NCBI RefSeq assembly: GCF_002119765.1
Contig: NZ_CP021112.1
Coordinates: 3,094,501-3,158,500 of the forward strand
Length of the DNA stretch: 64,000 bases
Reading direction: 5' to 3'
Origin: Pseudorhodoplanes sinuspersici
Lineage (GTDB): Bacteria > Pseudomonadota > Alphaproteobacteria > Rhizobiales > Xanthobacteraceae
Shown: positions 8,313-16,387 of the stretch, piece by piece
Position numbering within the stretch: position 1 is the first letter of the stretch
How the letters are laid out: every line of letters begins with the position of its first letter
Notes under the pieces: generated by a model
The model's input: the letters and a program-made list of their open reading frames with translations, nothing else
The model's database searches: none
Told to the model about the DNA's origin: nothing
Made by a program: the position numbers and the translations under genes

Positions 8313-8632
8313 TCGACCATGATCTTGGCCGAGGCTTCCTGTGTGAAGCCGTTGTCGCCGGTCCATTTAAAGTTGATGGTGCCGCTCTCGATCGCGACGG
8401 TATGAAATGTCAGAAACGGATTTGCGGAAATCGCCGGATACAGCGTCGCGTCGAAGATCGTCTCGCCGTTATAGGTGCAGACGAACGATGTGATGATGTC
8501 GCGCGGGATCGGTTGGCCCATATTGTTGTGGCGGAAGCCGTTCTCCATGATGTGCGAGATCAGTGTGCGGATCTGGATCACATCGCCGCGCTTGGCTTTC
8601 GGTGGGACATTGACGAGTGTGCGTGCAGCCAT
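8309..8632 (-). CDS. soxZ: SoxZ, sulfur-carrier partner
   Basis: The 107-residue protein has normal SoxZ length and motifs: VNVPPKAKRGDVIQIRTLISHIMENGFR at the start and the Ig-like end FKWTGDNGFTQEASAKI. It binds SoxY to form the periplasmic carrier on which sulfur intermediates are held. Its ATG overlaps the soxY stop by one base and its ribosome site GGAGG lies inside the soxY end. Like other SoxZ it lacks a signal peptide and is expected to be co-exported with Tat-dependent SoxY. Confidence 0.93.
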   Translation of the reverse strand: MAARTLVNVPPKAKRGDVIQIRTLISHIMENGFRHNNMGQPIPRDIITSFVCTYNGETIFDATLYPAISANPFLTFHTVAIESGTINFKWTGDNGFTQEASAKIMVE

Positions 8633-9105
8633 CAGACCGGGTCCTCCAGGCAGGCGCTGAGCGTCAGGATCACATCGACCTTGTCGGACCAGAATGATCC
8701 ATCCGACATTTCGCAGACGGCGACGACCCGTTGCGTGTCGGCGAGGCGGATGCGGGTTTGAAACTCGGCCTTGCCGGAGCGTGGTCCGAGCTTGACGCTG
8801 ATGACGTTCGGTTGTGGATTCTTTTCAGTGAAGATGTGGATCGCTTTCACATAATCGCTCGCCGTCATCGGGCTCTCGACCCTGACGGTCGTCGCCACCG
8901 AATTGCCATTCTCGACCAGTGGCGGCAGCTCGAGCTGGATCCTGCCAGTCTTGATCTCGGCTTCGCCTGCGACTTGACGGATTGCGGCGGCCATGGACTG
9001 CGGTGTTGCGCCGGCCGGTCGCACGATCATCAGCGCGCCGGCACCGGCCAGGAAAGTGCGGCGCGTTGCTTTGACAACGGGAGATTTGTCCAGCATCTCA
9101 CTCAT
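8632..9105 (-). CDS. soxY: SoxY, sulfur carrier with atypical C-terminus
   Basis: The 157-residue protein has a Tat signal (TRRTFLAGAG) and the SoxY fold ending in FWSDKVDVILTL. In typical SoxY the chain ends in the swinging arm GGCGG, whose Cys carries the substrate. Here the end is SACLEDPV: the Cys stays in place (codon 8650-8652) but the flanking glycines are gone and the tail is longer. The soxX stop overlaps the start by 8 bases. Function as a carrier is likely, but partner recognition may differ from the classical Sox pathway. Confidence 0.87.
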   Translation of the reverse strand: MSEMLDKSPVVKATRRTFLAGAGALMIVRPAGATPQSMAAAIRQVAGEAEIKTGRIQLELPPLVENGNSVATTVRVESPMTASDYVKAIHIFTEKNPQPNVISVKLGPRSGKAEFQTRIRLADTQRVVAVCEMSDGSFWSDKVDVILTLSACLEDPV

Positions 9106-9541
9106 CCTTCAGCGTGGTCAGAAAGGCGACGACGTCTTCGATCTCCTCAGCGGTCAACACTGGTTTGCCGCGAAGGTTCGGTGCGACGCGCGTCAGACCA
9201 TCGGTTTTGTAGAACGAGGGCATGATCGTGTCGGGGTTCAGATGCGACGCGTCGACCATGCGCAGCCGCAATTCTCCCTCCGACCAGCGTGCGCCAGCAC
9301 CGGTCAGATCGGGCGAAAGGTTCCCCTGAAAGCGTTGGTCGGGAAACGGGCCGGAATGGCAGAGCAGGCACGTCGACTCGCGCTTTACGACGATCGCGCG
9401 GCCGCGCACAGGATCGCCGGGCGTTCCGGTGAGCGATGTCGGAATCGCATCGCCGACGATATCGTATGTCAGCAGCGATCTTGCCTCACTGGGCATGCAA
9501 CCAATCGCAAGGATAGCGAATGCGAATGCCACGCGCTTCAT
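9098..9541 (-). CDS. soxX: SoxX, monohaem cytochrome c of SoxAX
   Basis: The 147-residue protein has a signal peptide (MKRVAFAFAILAIGCMPSEA), one haem site CLLCH, and a likely axial Met in IMPSFY. The C-terminus LTAEEIEDVVAFLTTL is typical of class I cytochromes c in SoxX. It pairs with SoxA, encoded three genes downstream. I chose the ATG at 9541 because it overlaps the soxF stop by 4 bases (ATGA) and begins the signal peptide. Confidence 0.92.
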   Translation of the reverse strand: MKRVAFAFAILAIGCMPSEARSLLTYDIVGDAIPTSLTGTPGDPVRGRAIVVKRESTCLLCHSGPFPDQRFQGNLSPDLTGAGARWSEGELRLRMVDASHLNPDTIMPSFYKTDGLTRVAPNLRGKPVLTAEEIEDVVAFLTTLKDE

Positions 9542-10815
9542 CCGAACACCGATTGCGTGATGTTGCGGTACCATTCGCCGGCCTGCTGAGCTTCAGCGAC
9601 GCGCATATCGCGTGATGCATTCTGCGGGCTCAGAACCGTGCCGCCTTCCGCCTCGTTATATTGGTCATCCACCGGGCGATAGGTGCCTTTCTGCGAGATC
9701 GCATAGTCGGGCGCGATCAGGCTGTAGCATGACGAGGTCAGCGTCGGTGCTGCGGGCTTGTTGCCGGCAAGCTGGGCGGCAATCGCGGCGGCACAGATCT
9801 GCGCTTGCGAATGAGCAGCAGAGGCCGAACGCGGCATCGCGCCTGCAATCGCCGCATCGCCGATGACATGAATGCCGGGACGCAATCTCGATTCAAATGT
9901 CAGCGGGTCGACCGGACACCAGCCGGTGCGGTCGGCAACTCCGGCGAATTCCGCAACATGTCCTGCAATTTGCGGCGGGATGATACTGGCGACGGCAGTC
10001 TGATATTTGTCGAAGTCAGTCGAGAGTGTCCTGGTTGCGGCATCGACGCTGATGAGCGCGCCGCCCTGCGAAAGCCCGATCCATTCGATCAAGCCGGGAT
10101 AGAGGTCCTGCCATGCGGCTTCGAACAGCTTCTGCATCGTGAAGCTGTCCTTGGCGTCGAGGATGATCACCTTCGAGCGTGGCTTTTTGGTCTTCAGGAA
10201 ATGAGCGATCAGGCTCGCACGTTCATAGGGGGCGGGAGGGCACCGCGCCGGATTGACCGGCGACGAGATGACGACCGTGCCGCCATCTTCCATCGCTTCC
10301 AGTTGCTGCCTCAGCGTGATGATCTCGTTACCGCTATTGTAGGCGGGCGGCATTGCAGCCATGGCTGCCTTGTCGTATCCCTCGATTGCATCGGCTTTGA
10401 ACGTGATGCCGGGCGAGATGACCAAACGTTCGTAATTCAGTGTCGTGCCGTTTGCGAGAGTGACGGTTTTCTTCGCTGGATCGACGGCGGTGGCAGTCGA
10501 AATGACGACATCGACGCCTTCGGACTTGATCCGATCGTAACCGAATTGCTGGGCCTTGATGTCGACAAGGCCGGCGATGACGGAGTTGCTTTCCGGTGGC
10601 GCGGTGTAGGTCGCGTTGGTCTCGACCAGTGTGACCTTCAATTTCGGATCGGCCTGGCGCAGCGCCCGTGCGCAGCTTGCACCGCCGAAGCCGCCGCCGA
10701 TGACAACGACAGACGGGCCTGTCGCTTGCCCGAGCACGGGCATTGGAAATGCAGCAGCCGCGGTGCTAGCCGCGGCTGCTTTGATCAATTGCCTGCGATC
10801 GACGCGCGTGTTCAC
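9538..10815 (-). CDS. soxF: SoxF / flavocytochrome c sulfide dehydrogenase flavoprotein
   Basis: The 425-residue protein begins with a Tat signal (DRRQLIKAAAAS), then the FAD motif VVVIGGGFGGASCARAL, and ends with the FCSD C-terminal domain. The redox-active cysteines are visible in NPARCPPAPYER and SSCYSLI. The segment where FccB attaches FAD to a Cys reads YTAPPESN, so FAD is probably non-covalent. No separate SoxE cytochrome is next to it; SoxX is the nearest cytochrome. It should oxidise sulfide or a thiol/persulfide, or reactivate the carrier. It overlaps the Mo-subunit gene by 4 bases. Confidence 0.9.
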   Translation of the reverse strand: MNTRVDRRQLIKAAAASTAAAAFPMPVLGQATGPSVVVIGGGFGGASCARALRQADPKLKVTLVETNATYTAPPESNSVIAGLVDIKAQQFGYDRIKSEGVDVVISTATAVDPAKKTVTLANGTTLNYERLVISPGITFKADAIEGYDKAAMAAMPPAYNSGNEIITLRQQLEAMEDGGTVVISSPVNPARCPPAPYERASLIAHFLKTKKPRSKVIILDAKDSFTMQKLFEAAWQDLYPGLIEWIGLSQGGALISVDAATRTLSTDFDKYQTAVASIIPPQIAGHVAEFAGVADRTGWCPVDPLTFESRLRPGIHVIGDAAIAGAMPRSASAAHSQAQICAAAIAAQLAGNKPAAPTLTSSCYSLIAPDYAISQKGTYRPVDDQYNEAEGGTVLSPQNASRDMRVAEAQQAGEWYRNITQSVFG

Positions 10816-13007
10816 GCGATCTCGAGGTTATGGTTCTTCAGCGGGAAGGTGCGATAGCGTCGCCCGGTCGCCGCGAAGATGGCGTTGAGTACGGCCGGTG
10901 CGGCCACGAAGATCGTGGGCTCGCCGACGCCACCCCAGAAGTCATTTGACGGCATGATGACCGATTCCACCTTCGGCATTTCAGCCATGCGGAGCGAGTC
11001 ATAAGTGTCGAAATTGGTTTCGACCACAGCGCCGTCCTTGATCGTGATGCCGCCATGGAAGAGTGCCGACAAGCCATACACGAATGAGCCGGCGATCTGG
11101 CGCTCGATCTGCGCCGGATTCACCGCGTGTCCGGGATTCGTCGCCGCCACGATGCGATGCATCTTCACCTTGTTGTCCTGCACCGATACTTCGGCCGCGG
11201 CAGCAACATAGCTGCCATAGCCCATGTGCTGGCAAAGGCCGCGGAAGATGCCTTGCGGAGCCGGCTTGTCCCAGCCGACGCGTTCGGCCACGGCATTGAG
11301 CACCGCCAGATGCTTCGGGTGTTTTGCCATCATCTTGCGCCGGAATGCGAGCGGGTCCTGCCCCGCCGCCTGTGCCAGCTCGTCGATGAAGCATTCCAGA
11401 TAGATGGCGTTCTGGTTGTTGTTCACGCCGCGCCAGAACCATGGCGGCACGTGCGGATTGCGCAGGGAGTGATCAATCAAGAGGTTCGGAATGTCGTATC
11501 CTAACGCGCCTTCGGCGCCGCCAGGATTGAGGCCTTGGAAGATGATGGGATCAGCACCACCTTTCATCGCTTCCGGACGCGCATAAGACAGGATCGATTG
11601 TCCCGATATACGCATATGCAGGCCGACGAGGTTGTTGTCCTTGTCGAGTGCGCCGGTCAGCTTGCATTGCGTGACCGGGTGATAGACACCGTTGGTCATG
11701 TCCTCTTCGCGAGACTTTAGCAGCTTGACCGGAATGCCGGGCATTTGCTTGGCGATCAGCACGGCCTCGGTCACATATTCGCTGCGCGTGCGCCGGCCGA
11801 AGCCGGTGCCGAGCATCAGCCGGTGGATCTCGCATTGATCGGCGCGCAAGCCCGACGCCGCGATGGTTGCGGCATAAGCGGCTTCGCCGTTCTGCGTTGA
11901 GGTCCAGACCTCGCATTTCTCGGGCGTGTAGAGCACCGTGGCGTTCATCGGCTCGAGACAGACGTGGTTCTGGAACGGATAGGCGTAAACCGCTTCAACT
12001 TTCTTTGCCGCGCCGGAGAGGGCGGCAGTGGCGTCACCCTGCTTGTTGCCGACATAGGCGTTTTCAGCCGTCAGCCCTTCCTCGAGCCACTTGGCGATCG
12101 ATTCAGACGAAACCTTTTCATTCTCGCCCTTGTCCCATTCGATCGGCAATGCGTCGAGCGCTGTCTTGGCCTGCCACCAGGTATCGGCAACGACCGCGAC
12201 CGACTTGTCGTCGACCTGCAGCACCTTCTTGACGCCTTTCATGCCGGAGACTTTGGAGGCGTCGAAGCTCTTCACCTTGCCGCCAAACACAGGGCAATCC
12301 TTGATCGCGGCACTGAGCATGCCCGGCATCTTGAAGTCGATCGAATACATCATTTTGCCGACGACCTTGTCGGCGGTATCGAGGCGCTTCAGCGGCTTGC
12401 CGGCAATCTTCCAGTCCTTCGGATCCTTGAGCGCTGGCTTTTCCGGCACTGGGAGCTTGGCCGCAGCGGCCGCAACCTTGCCGTAGGTTGTCGTGCGGTT
12501 CGAGGCCTTGTGGGTGATGACACCTGCCGATGCGGTGCATTCGGAGGCCGGCACCTTCCACTCATTGGCCGCGGCCTGGATTAGCATCAGGCGTGCAGCG
12601 GCACCGCCTTCACGCACATATTGATGCGACTCGCGAATAGCGCGGCTGCCGCTGGAATTGTAATTGCCCCAGGCGCGTTTGCGTTTCACGTTGTCCATGG
12701 GCGTCGGATATTCGGTTGTGACCTTTGCCCAGTCGCAATCCAGTTCTTCCGCGATCAACTGGGCAAGACCGGTCTGCGAGCCCTGGCCCATTTCGGCGCG
12801 GACAACGCGGATGGCAACGGTGTCATCCGGCTTGATGGCGACCCAGATGCCGAGTTCGTTCGGGGTGAGATTCTCGCCGAACTGGTCGGCCGCACCGGCT
12901 TGCGCCAGCGCATCGCCGCCAAAGGGAATGCCGAGCGCGAGTCCGCCGCCGACGGCGGCTGAACCGATGACGAAAGCGCGGCGATTGATTTTCGGTTGGA
13001 AATTCAT
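10812..13007 (-). CDS. Periplasmic molybdenum hydroxylase large subunit (IorB-like)
   Basis: The 731-residue protein belongs to the xanthine oxidase family, isoquinoline 1-oxidoreductase beta-subunit/aldehyde dehydrogenase branch. It has a Tat signal (NRRAFVIGSAAVGGG), cofactor-contacting segments such as EMGQGSQTGLAQLIAEEL and GTGFGRRTRSEYV, and the essential active-site Glu in GVGEPTIF (Glu696). It would hydroxylate its substrate with water at a Mo site, sending electrons to the [2Fe-2S] subunit and a cytochrome c. GGGAGG before ATG 13007 decides the start. It leads directly into soxF with a 4-base overlap. Confidence 0.9.
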   Translation of the reverse strand: MNFQPKINRRAFVIGSAAVGGGLALGIPFGGDALAQAGAADQFGENLTPNELGIWVAIKPDDTVAIRVVRAEMGQGSQTGLAQLIAEELDCDWAKVTTEYPTPMDNVKRKRAWGNYNSSGSRAIRESHQYVREGGAAARLMLIQAAANEWKVPASECTASAGVITHKASNRTTTYGKVAAAAAKLPVPEKPALKDPKDWKIAGKPLKRLDTADKVVGKMMYSIDFKMPGMLSAAIKDCPVFGGKVKSFDASKVSGMKGVKKVLQVDDKSVAVVADTWWQAKTALDALPIEWDKGENEKVSSESIAKWLEEGLTAENAYVGNKQGDATAALSGAAKKVEAVYAYPFQNHVCLEPMNATVLYTPEKCEVWTSTQNGEAAYAATIAASGLRADQCEIHRLMLGTGFGRRTRSEYVTEAVLIAKQMPGIPVKLLKSREEDMTNGVYHPVTQCKLTGALDKDNNLVGLHMRISGQSILSYARPEAMKGGADPIIFQGLNPGGAEGALGYDIPNLLIDHSLRNPHVPPWFWRGVNNNQNAIYLECFIDELAQAAGQDPLAFRRKMMAKHPKHLAVLNAVAERVGWDKPAPQGIFRGLCQHMGYGSYVAAAAEVSVQDNKVKMHRIVAATNPGHAVNPAQIERQIAGSFVYGLSALFHGGITIKDGAVVETNFDTYDSLRMAEMPKVESVIMPSNDFWGGVGEPTIFVAAPAVLNAIFAATGRRYRTFPLKNHNLEIA

Positions 13008-13018
13008 GCGGGCCTCCC

Positions 13019-13465
13019 TCAAGCTTTCGCCGCGGCATGAATGGCCGCGCGGATTTGCTGGAAGGTGCCGCACCGGCAGATATTGGTCATCTGCTGGTCG
13101 ATGTCGGCGTCGGTTGGCTTCGGGTTATTGTTGAGCAACTCAACGGCCGCCATGATCTGGCCGGACTGGCAATAGCCGCATTGCGGCACGTCATTGTCGA
13201 TCCATGCCTGCTGTACTTTGTGCAGCGCACCGTTTTGCGCGAGGCCTTCGATCGTGACGACTTTGGTGCCGACAGCGCCGCTGACGGTGAATGAGCAGGA
13301 GCGAGTGGCCACGCCATCGACATGCACCGTGCAGGCACCGCATTGTGCAATGCCGCATCCATATTTTGTGCCGGTCAGGCCAACATTTTCCCGAAGGACC
13401 CACAATAGGGGCGTGTCGGGATCCACGTCGACGTCGTGATCTTTGCCATTGATGTTGAGAATCAT
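13019..13465 (-). CDS. [2Fe-2S] small subunit of the molybdenum hydroxylase (IorA-like)
   Basis: The 148-residue protein has both iron-sulfur sites of the family: Cys37, 42, 45 and 57 (plant-ferredoxin type) and Cys96, 99, 130 and 132. It carries electrons from the Mo centre of the next gene product. No signal peptide is visible, so export would need piggy-backing on the Tat-targeted large subunit. GGAGAGG precedes ATG 13465. It is the first gene of the operon; the large subunit starts 11 bases after its stop. Confidence 0.92.
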   Translation of the reverse strand: MILNINGKDHDVDVDPDTPLLWVLRENVGLTGTKYGCGIAQCGACTVHVDGVATRSCSFTVSGAVGTKVVTIEGLAQNGALHKVQQAWIDNDVPQCGYCQSGQIMAAVELLNNNPKPTDADIDQQMTNICRCGTFQQIRAAIHAAAKA

Positions 13466-13526
13466 TATCCAACCTCTCCAGGTGGTATTTGCCCGCCGGC
13501 ACATCTACCGAACGACCGCGTAGACG

Positions 13527-13550
13527 TAATCCAAACTTGTAATTGGATTA
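13527..13550. promoter_or_regulatory. 24-bp inverted repeat upstream of the Mo-hydroxylase/sox operon
   Basis: TAATCCAA and TTGGATTA are exact reverse complements separated by 8 bases. The site is 62 bases upstream of the first start codon of the operon, where an operator is expected. No regulator gene is adjacent. A homodimeric regulator such as an ArsR- or LysR-type protein is a reasonable guess. Confidence 0.5.
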
Positions 13551-13642
13551 TTTCAAATCAACAATCGATGGCGCTTGATATTCCGAGACGATCAAGACCG
13601 GATTGAAGAGGGATTTTCTGACGGCATGGCAGCCACTTGCAG

Positions 13643-13673
13643 AACGCAATGCTGTCGGTGGCAGCATTGCGTT
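13643..13673. repeat. Perfect 12-bp stem-loop
   Basis: AACGCAATGCTG and CAGCATTGCGTT form a perfect stem with a 7-base loop. It lies 70 bases past the stop of the minus-strand SDR and 178 bases before the first gene of the Mo/sox operon. No T-run follows on either strand, so it is not a classic intrinsic terminator. Further on, CTGATACA is repeated exactly at 13706-13713 and 13716-13723, one helical turn apart. Confidence 0.55.
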
Positions 13674-13742
13674 GCGTCACGGTGTCGCTGCAAATACAGA
13701 GGTTTCTGATACACTCTGATACATATTGATGAGTTCGTTGTG

Positions 13743-14693
13743 TCAGGCCGCGATCGGCCTTGCAATGGTCACGCTGGTGAGCTGTTCGGAGACGTCCCAT
13801 AGTCGGCGCCATGTGGCTTGATCGAGCGCGCGTTGCGCAATCTTCGCCTGGTGTGGGGAGCCTTTCATTTCATAAAAGCCGTTCGGACCATACAGCACGC
13901 CTCCCACAGCATCCGGCGATGTTGCTGCGTATAATGTCGGTAATGCACCGGCGGCCGCAGATTGCGATAAAAGCGGCCCAAGCCATGTCCCGAGCCGCTC
14001 CATGGGCGCGGGCCTCCCACCGCGGCCCATCCGTGGACCTGTGCTCTGCAATCCGGTGCGTGCAAAGCCGGGATGGGCGGCGTTGCTGATCAGCGGCCAG
14101 TTTTCAGAGCGCGCCCTGCGCTCCAATTCCATGCTGAACATCAGATTGGCGAGCTTCGACTGACAATAGGCGCCCCATGACGAATAGCGTTTCTCCGATT
14201 GCAGATCGTCGAAATTGATCCGGCCGGACCGGTGGGCGAGGCTGCTGAGCGTGACAACGCGGGCGGCGGACGATGACAGTACTTTTGGCAACAGATGCAT
14301 CGTCAGCGCGAAATGACCGAGATGATTGACGCCGAATTGCATCTCGAATCGCTCGGCGGTGACGAAAGGCGTGGGGATCGCCATCACGCCGGCATTGTTG
14401 ATGAGCAGATCGATGCGCGGCACGGATCGCGAAATCCGTTCGGCGCCGGCGGCGACAGATGACAGGCTGGCGAGATCGATCGGTTCGAAGGAAATCTCGG
14501 CAGCCGGATGCGCCTTGCGGATATTCGCGACCACTTCCGCAGCTTTCATCCCGTTGCGCGACGTGATGATCACACGCGCACCGGCTTCGCTTAGCGCCAG
14601 TGCGGTTTCATAACCGATGCCACTTGTCGCTCCGGTGATGACGGCAACCCGTCCGGTTTGTGACGGAATATTCGCGGTGCTCCAGGCGGGCAT
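13743..14693 (-). CDS. Short-chain dehydrogenase/reductase
   Basis: The 316-residue protein has the SDR cofactor motif TGATSGIG, the NNAG motif (LLINNAGVM) and the active-site YCQSK, with the Ser in SSLAH. The extended C-terminal end resembles retinol dehydrogenase/WW-oxidoreductase-type SDRs. The NADP preference is suggested by the basic residue in TSRNG after beta-2. I use ATG 14693, which has GGAG 7 bases upstream; a TTG lies 4 codons earlier. It stands alone on this strand. Substrate unknown. Confidence 0.88.
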   Translation of the reverse strand: MPAWSTANIPSQTGRVAVITGATSGIGYETALALSEAGARVIITSRNGMKAAEVVANIRKAHPAAEISFEPIDLASLSSVAAGAERISRSVPRIDLLINNAGVMAIPTPFVTAERFEMQFGVNHLGHFALTMHLLPKVLSSSAARVVTLSSLAHRSGRINFDDLQSEKRYSSWGAYCQSKLANLMFSMELERRARSENWPLISNAAHPGFARTGLQSTGPRMGRGGRPAPMERLGTWLGPLLSQSAAAGALPTLYAATSPDAVGGVLYGPNGFYEMKGSPHQAKIAQRALDQATWRRLWDVSEQLTSVTIARPIAA

Positions 14694-14916
14694 GACATTC
14701 TCCAATACGGATGGTTGAAGTCGGAATGATGCGGCGGCGCGATGCGTAACGGGCGCGGCCGATCCAATGACCAGCGAAGATGGACTTGAGGCTATCGGCC
14801 TGTTGCCGGCGACGGCAAACCGGTTGTTCCGGTGCGCTGGGCCAGTCGATCCAATCGCTCATGAGGCGCTGTCCTTCTCCGCAGGGTGCAGATTGCCCGA
14901 CCGATGAACGGATATT

Positions 14917-14943
14917 TATTGCACTTAATGCAAACTTGCAATA
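14917..14943. promoter_or_regulatory. Nested inverted repeats between divergent SDR and methyltransferase
   Basis: TATTGCA (14917-14923) and TGCAATA (14937-14943) are reverse complements 13 bases apart. Inside, TTGCA-CTTAA-TGCAA (14919-14933) is a second palindrome. The AT-rich stretch is the likely promoter/operator for the methyltransferase, the divergent SDR or both. A TetR gene lies 0.8 kb downstream and could bind here. Confidence 0.4.
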
Positions 14944-14988
14944 GATAAATATTTGCGTGTGATGAAATCATAAAAGCGGAGATTTTCA

Positions 14989-15615
14989 GTGACGAGCGCT
15001 GCGACGACAGGGTGCCTCGATTTCGTTCAGTTCTTTCGATCCTGGATCGCCGATCCGCTGCGGGTGGCCGCGGTTGCGCCATCGGGAGAAGCCTTGGCCC
15101 GGCTGATCACGCGGGACATTGCGCCGGACGACGGCCCGGTGCTCGAGCTCGGGCCAGGTACCGGTGTGTTCACCAAGGCGCTGCTGGCGCGCGGCGTCAG
15201 CGAACGCGATCTCACGCTGGTCGAATACGGCTCGGAATTCATGCGCATGCTGCAGTTTCGCTTTCCGCAGGCGCGTGTTCTGTGGATGGATGCGGCGCAG
15301 CTTTCGCGCTACGAGATTTATGCCGGCGCGCCAGTCGGCTCCGTCGTCAGCGGATTGCCGCTGCTGTCAATGTCGCCACGCAAGGTGACGTCGATTCTGT
15401 CTGGCACTTTCAGCTATATGCGGCCGGGCGGCGCGTTTTATCAGTTCACTTACGGGCTGCGTTGTCCGGTGCCGCGTCCGATTCTCGACCGCTTGGGCCT
15501 TAAGGCCACCTTGGTCGGACGCGTCGCCCGCAACATTCCTCCGGCCGCTGTTTACAAGATCGTTCGGCGCCGGCCGGTCACAATTGCCAACCGCCGCTTC
15601 GGAGACATTGGATGA
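14989..15615 (+). CDS. PmtA-like phospholipid N-methyltransferase
   Basis: The 208-residue protein has the SAM-binding motif VLELGPGTGVFTKALL (about residues 51-66) and the N-terminal segment FFRSWIADPLRVAAVAPSG, typical of rhizobial/Rhodobacter PmtA-type enzymes and distant rRNA adenine dimethylases. PmtA methylates phosphatidylethanolamine towards phosphatidylcholine at the membrane. The start is GTG 14989, with no strong ribosome site. A TetR regulator follows on the same strand. A related small-molecule or other methyltransferase cannot be excluded. Confidence 0.7.
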   Translation: MTSAATTGCLDFVQFFRSWIADPLRVAAVAPSGEALARLITRDIAPDDGPVLELGPGTGVFTKALLARGVSERDLTLVEYGSEFMRMLQFRFPQARVLWMDAAQLSRYEIYAGAPVGSVVSGLPLLSMSPRKVTSILSGTFSYMRPGGAFYQFTYGLRCPVPRPILDRLGLKATLVGRVARNIPPAAVYKIVRRRPVTIANRRFGDIG

Positions 15616-15712
15616 CCACACACGCAGAAGCGCCCGCGATCATTGTCCCGATAGGCTGCGGATGCTATCCCCGCATCGGCAGCGCGTCTGCAGGGGCAAT
15701 ACCATAACCGGC

Positions 15713-16360
15713 ATGGGCATGCGCGGATCGAATAAAAATAACAACAAGACCGCCGAGGGTCTGCGCGAGCGCAAGCGCCGTCAGACCCGCGAGCGAATCA
15801 GTCAGGCTGCGATCGCCCTGTTCATCGAGCGCGGCTTCGACGCCACGACGGTCGACGACATCGCGGCGGCGGCGGATGTCTCGAAGCGCAGCTTCTTTGA
15901 TTATTTCCCGACCAAGGAAGACGTGATCTTTGCCTGGCAGGATGGCTTCGGCGAGTCTCTCGCCGCCGCCGTGGCGGAACGCCCGGCTGACGAGCCGCTC
16001 CTGAGCGTCATCGAGGAAGCTTTCGTTGCGGTCGTGACGAAAGCGGTGGCCGATCCGCGAACGCTCGCCATCGGCGACCTCATTTGCGAGACGCCGGCAC
16101 TGCGTGCGCGCGACCAAATGAAATATGCCAAGCTGGAGCAGGTGCTGGTGGATGCGCTGGCCAAGCGCACGAAGGGCAAGGACGGTTATCTCCGTGCACG
16201 CCTGCTGGCGATGATGGTGATCGGCGCCATGCGGATCGGCAAGGAGACTTGGCAGGATCGGCAAAAAAGCGAATCCGTCGAGGCTTATGCCAGGCGGATC
16301 TTCAAGATGATCCGCGCCGAATTGAGTGGATTCGATGACACGGCCGCGAAGCGCTCGTAG
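15713..16360 (+). CDS. TetR family transcriptional regulator
   Basis: The 215-residue protein has the TetR helix-turn-helix (TVDDIAAAADVSKRSFFDYFPTKEDVI, about residues 45-71) and a variable helical ligand domain. The frame is open back to 15584 but the extra residues have no homology; ATG 15713 or 15719 is a better start, though neither has a good ribosome site. It may control the methyltransferase upstream, the SDR, or the EamA permease convergent with it. Ligand unknown. Confidence 0.85.
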   Translation: MGMRGSNKNNNKTAEGLRERKRRQTRERISQAAIALFIERGFDATTVDDIAAAADVSKRSFFDYFPTKEDVIFAWQDGFGESLAAAVAERPADEPLLSVIEEAFVAVVTKAVADPRTLAIGDLICETPALRARDQMKYAKLEQVLVDALAKRTKGKDGYLRARLLAMMVIGAMRIGKETWQDRQKSESVEAYARRIFKMIRAELSGFDDTAAKRS

Positions 16361-16387
16361 CATTGGACGTCCGACGCCGGACTGGCG

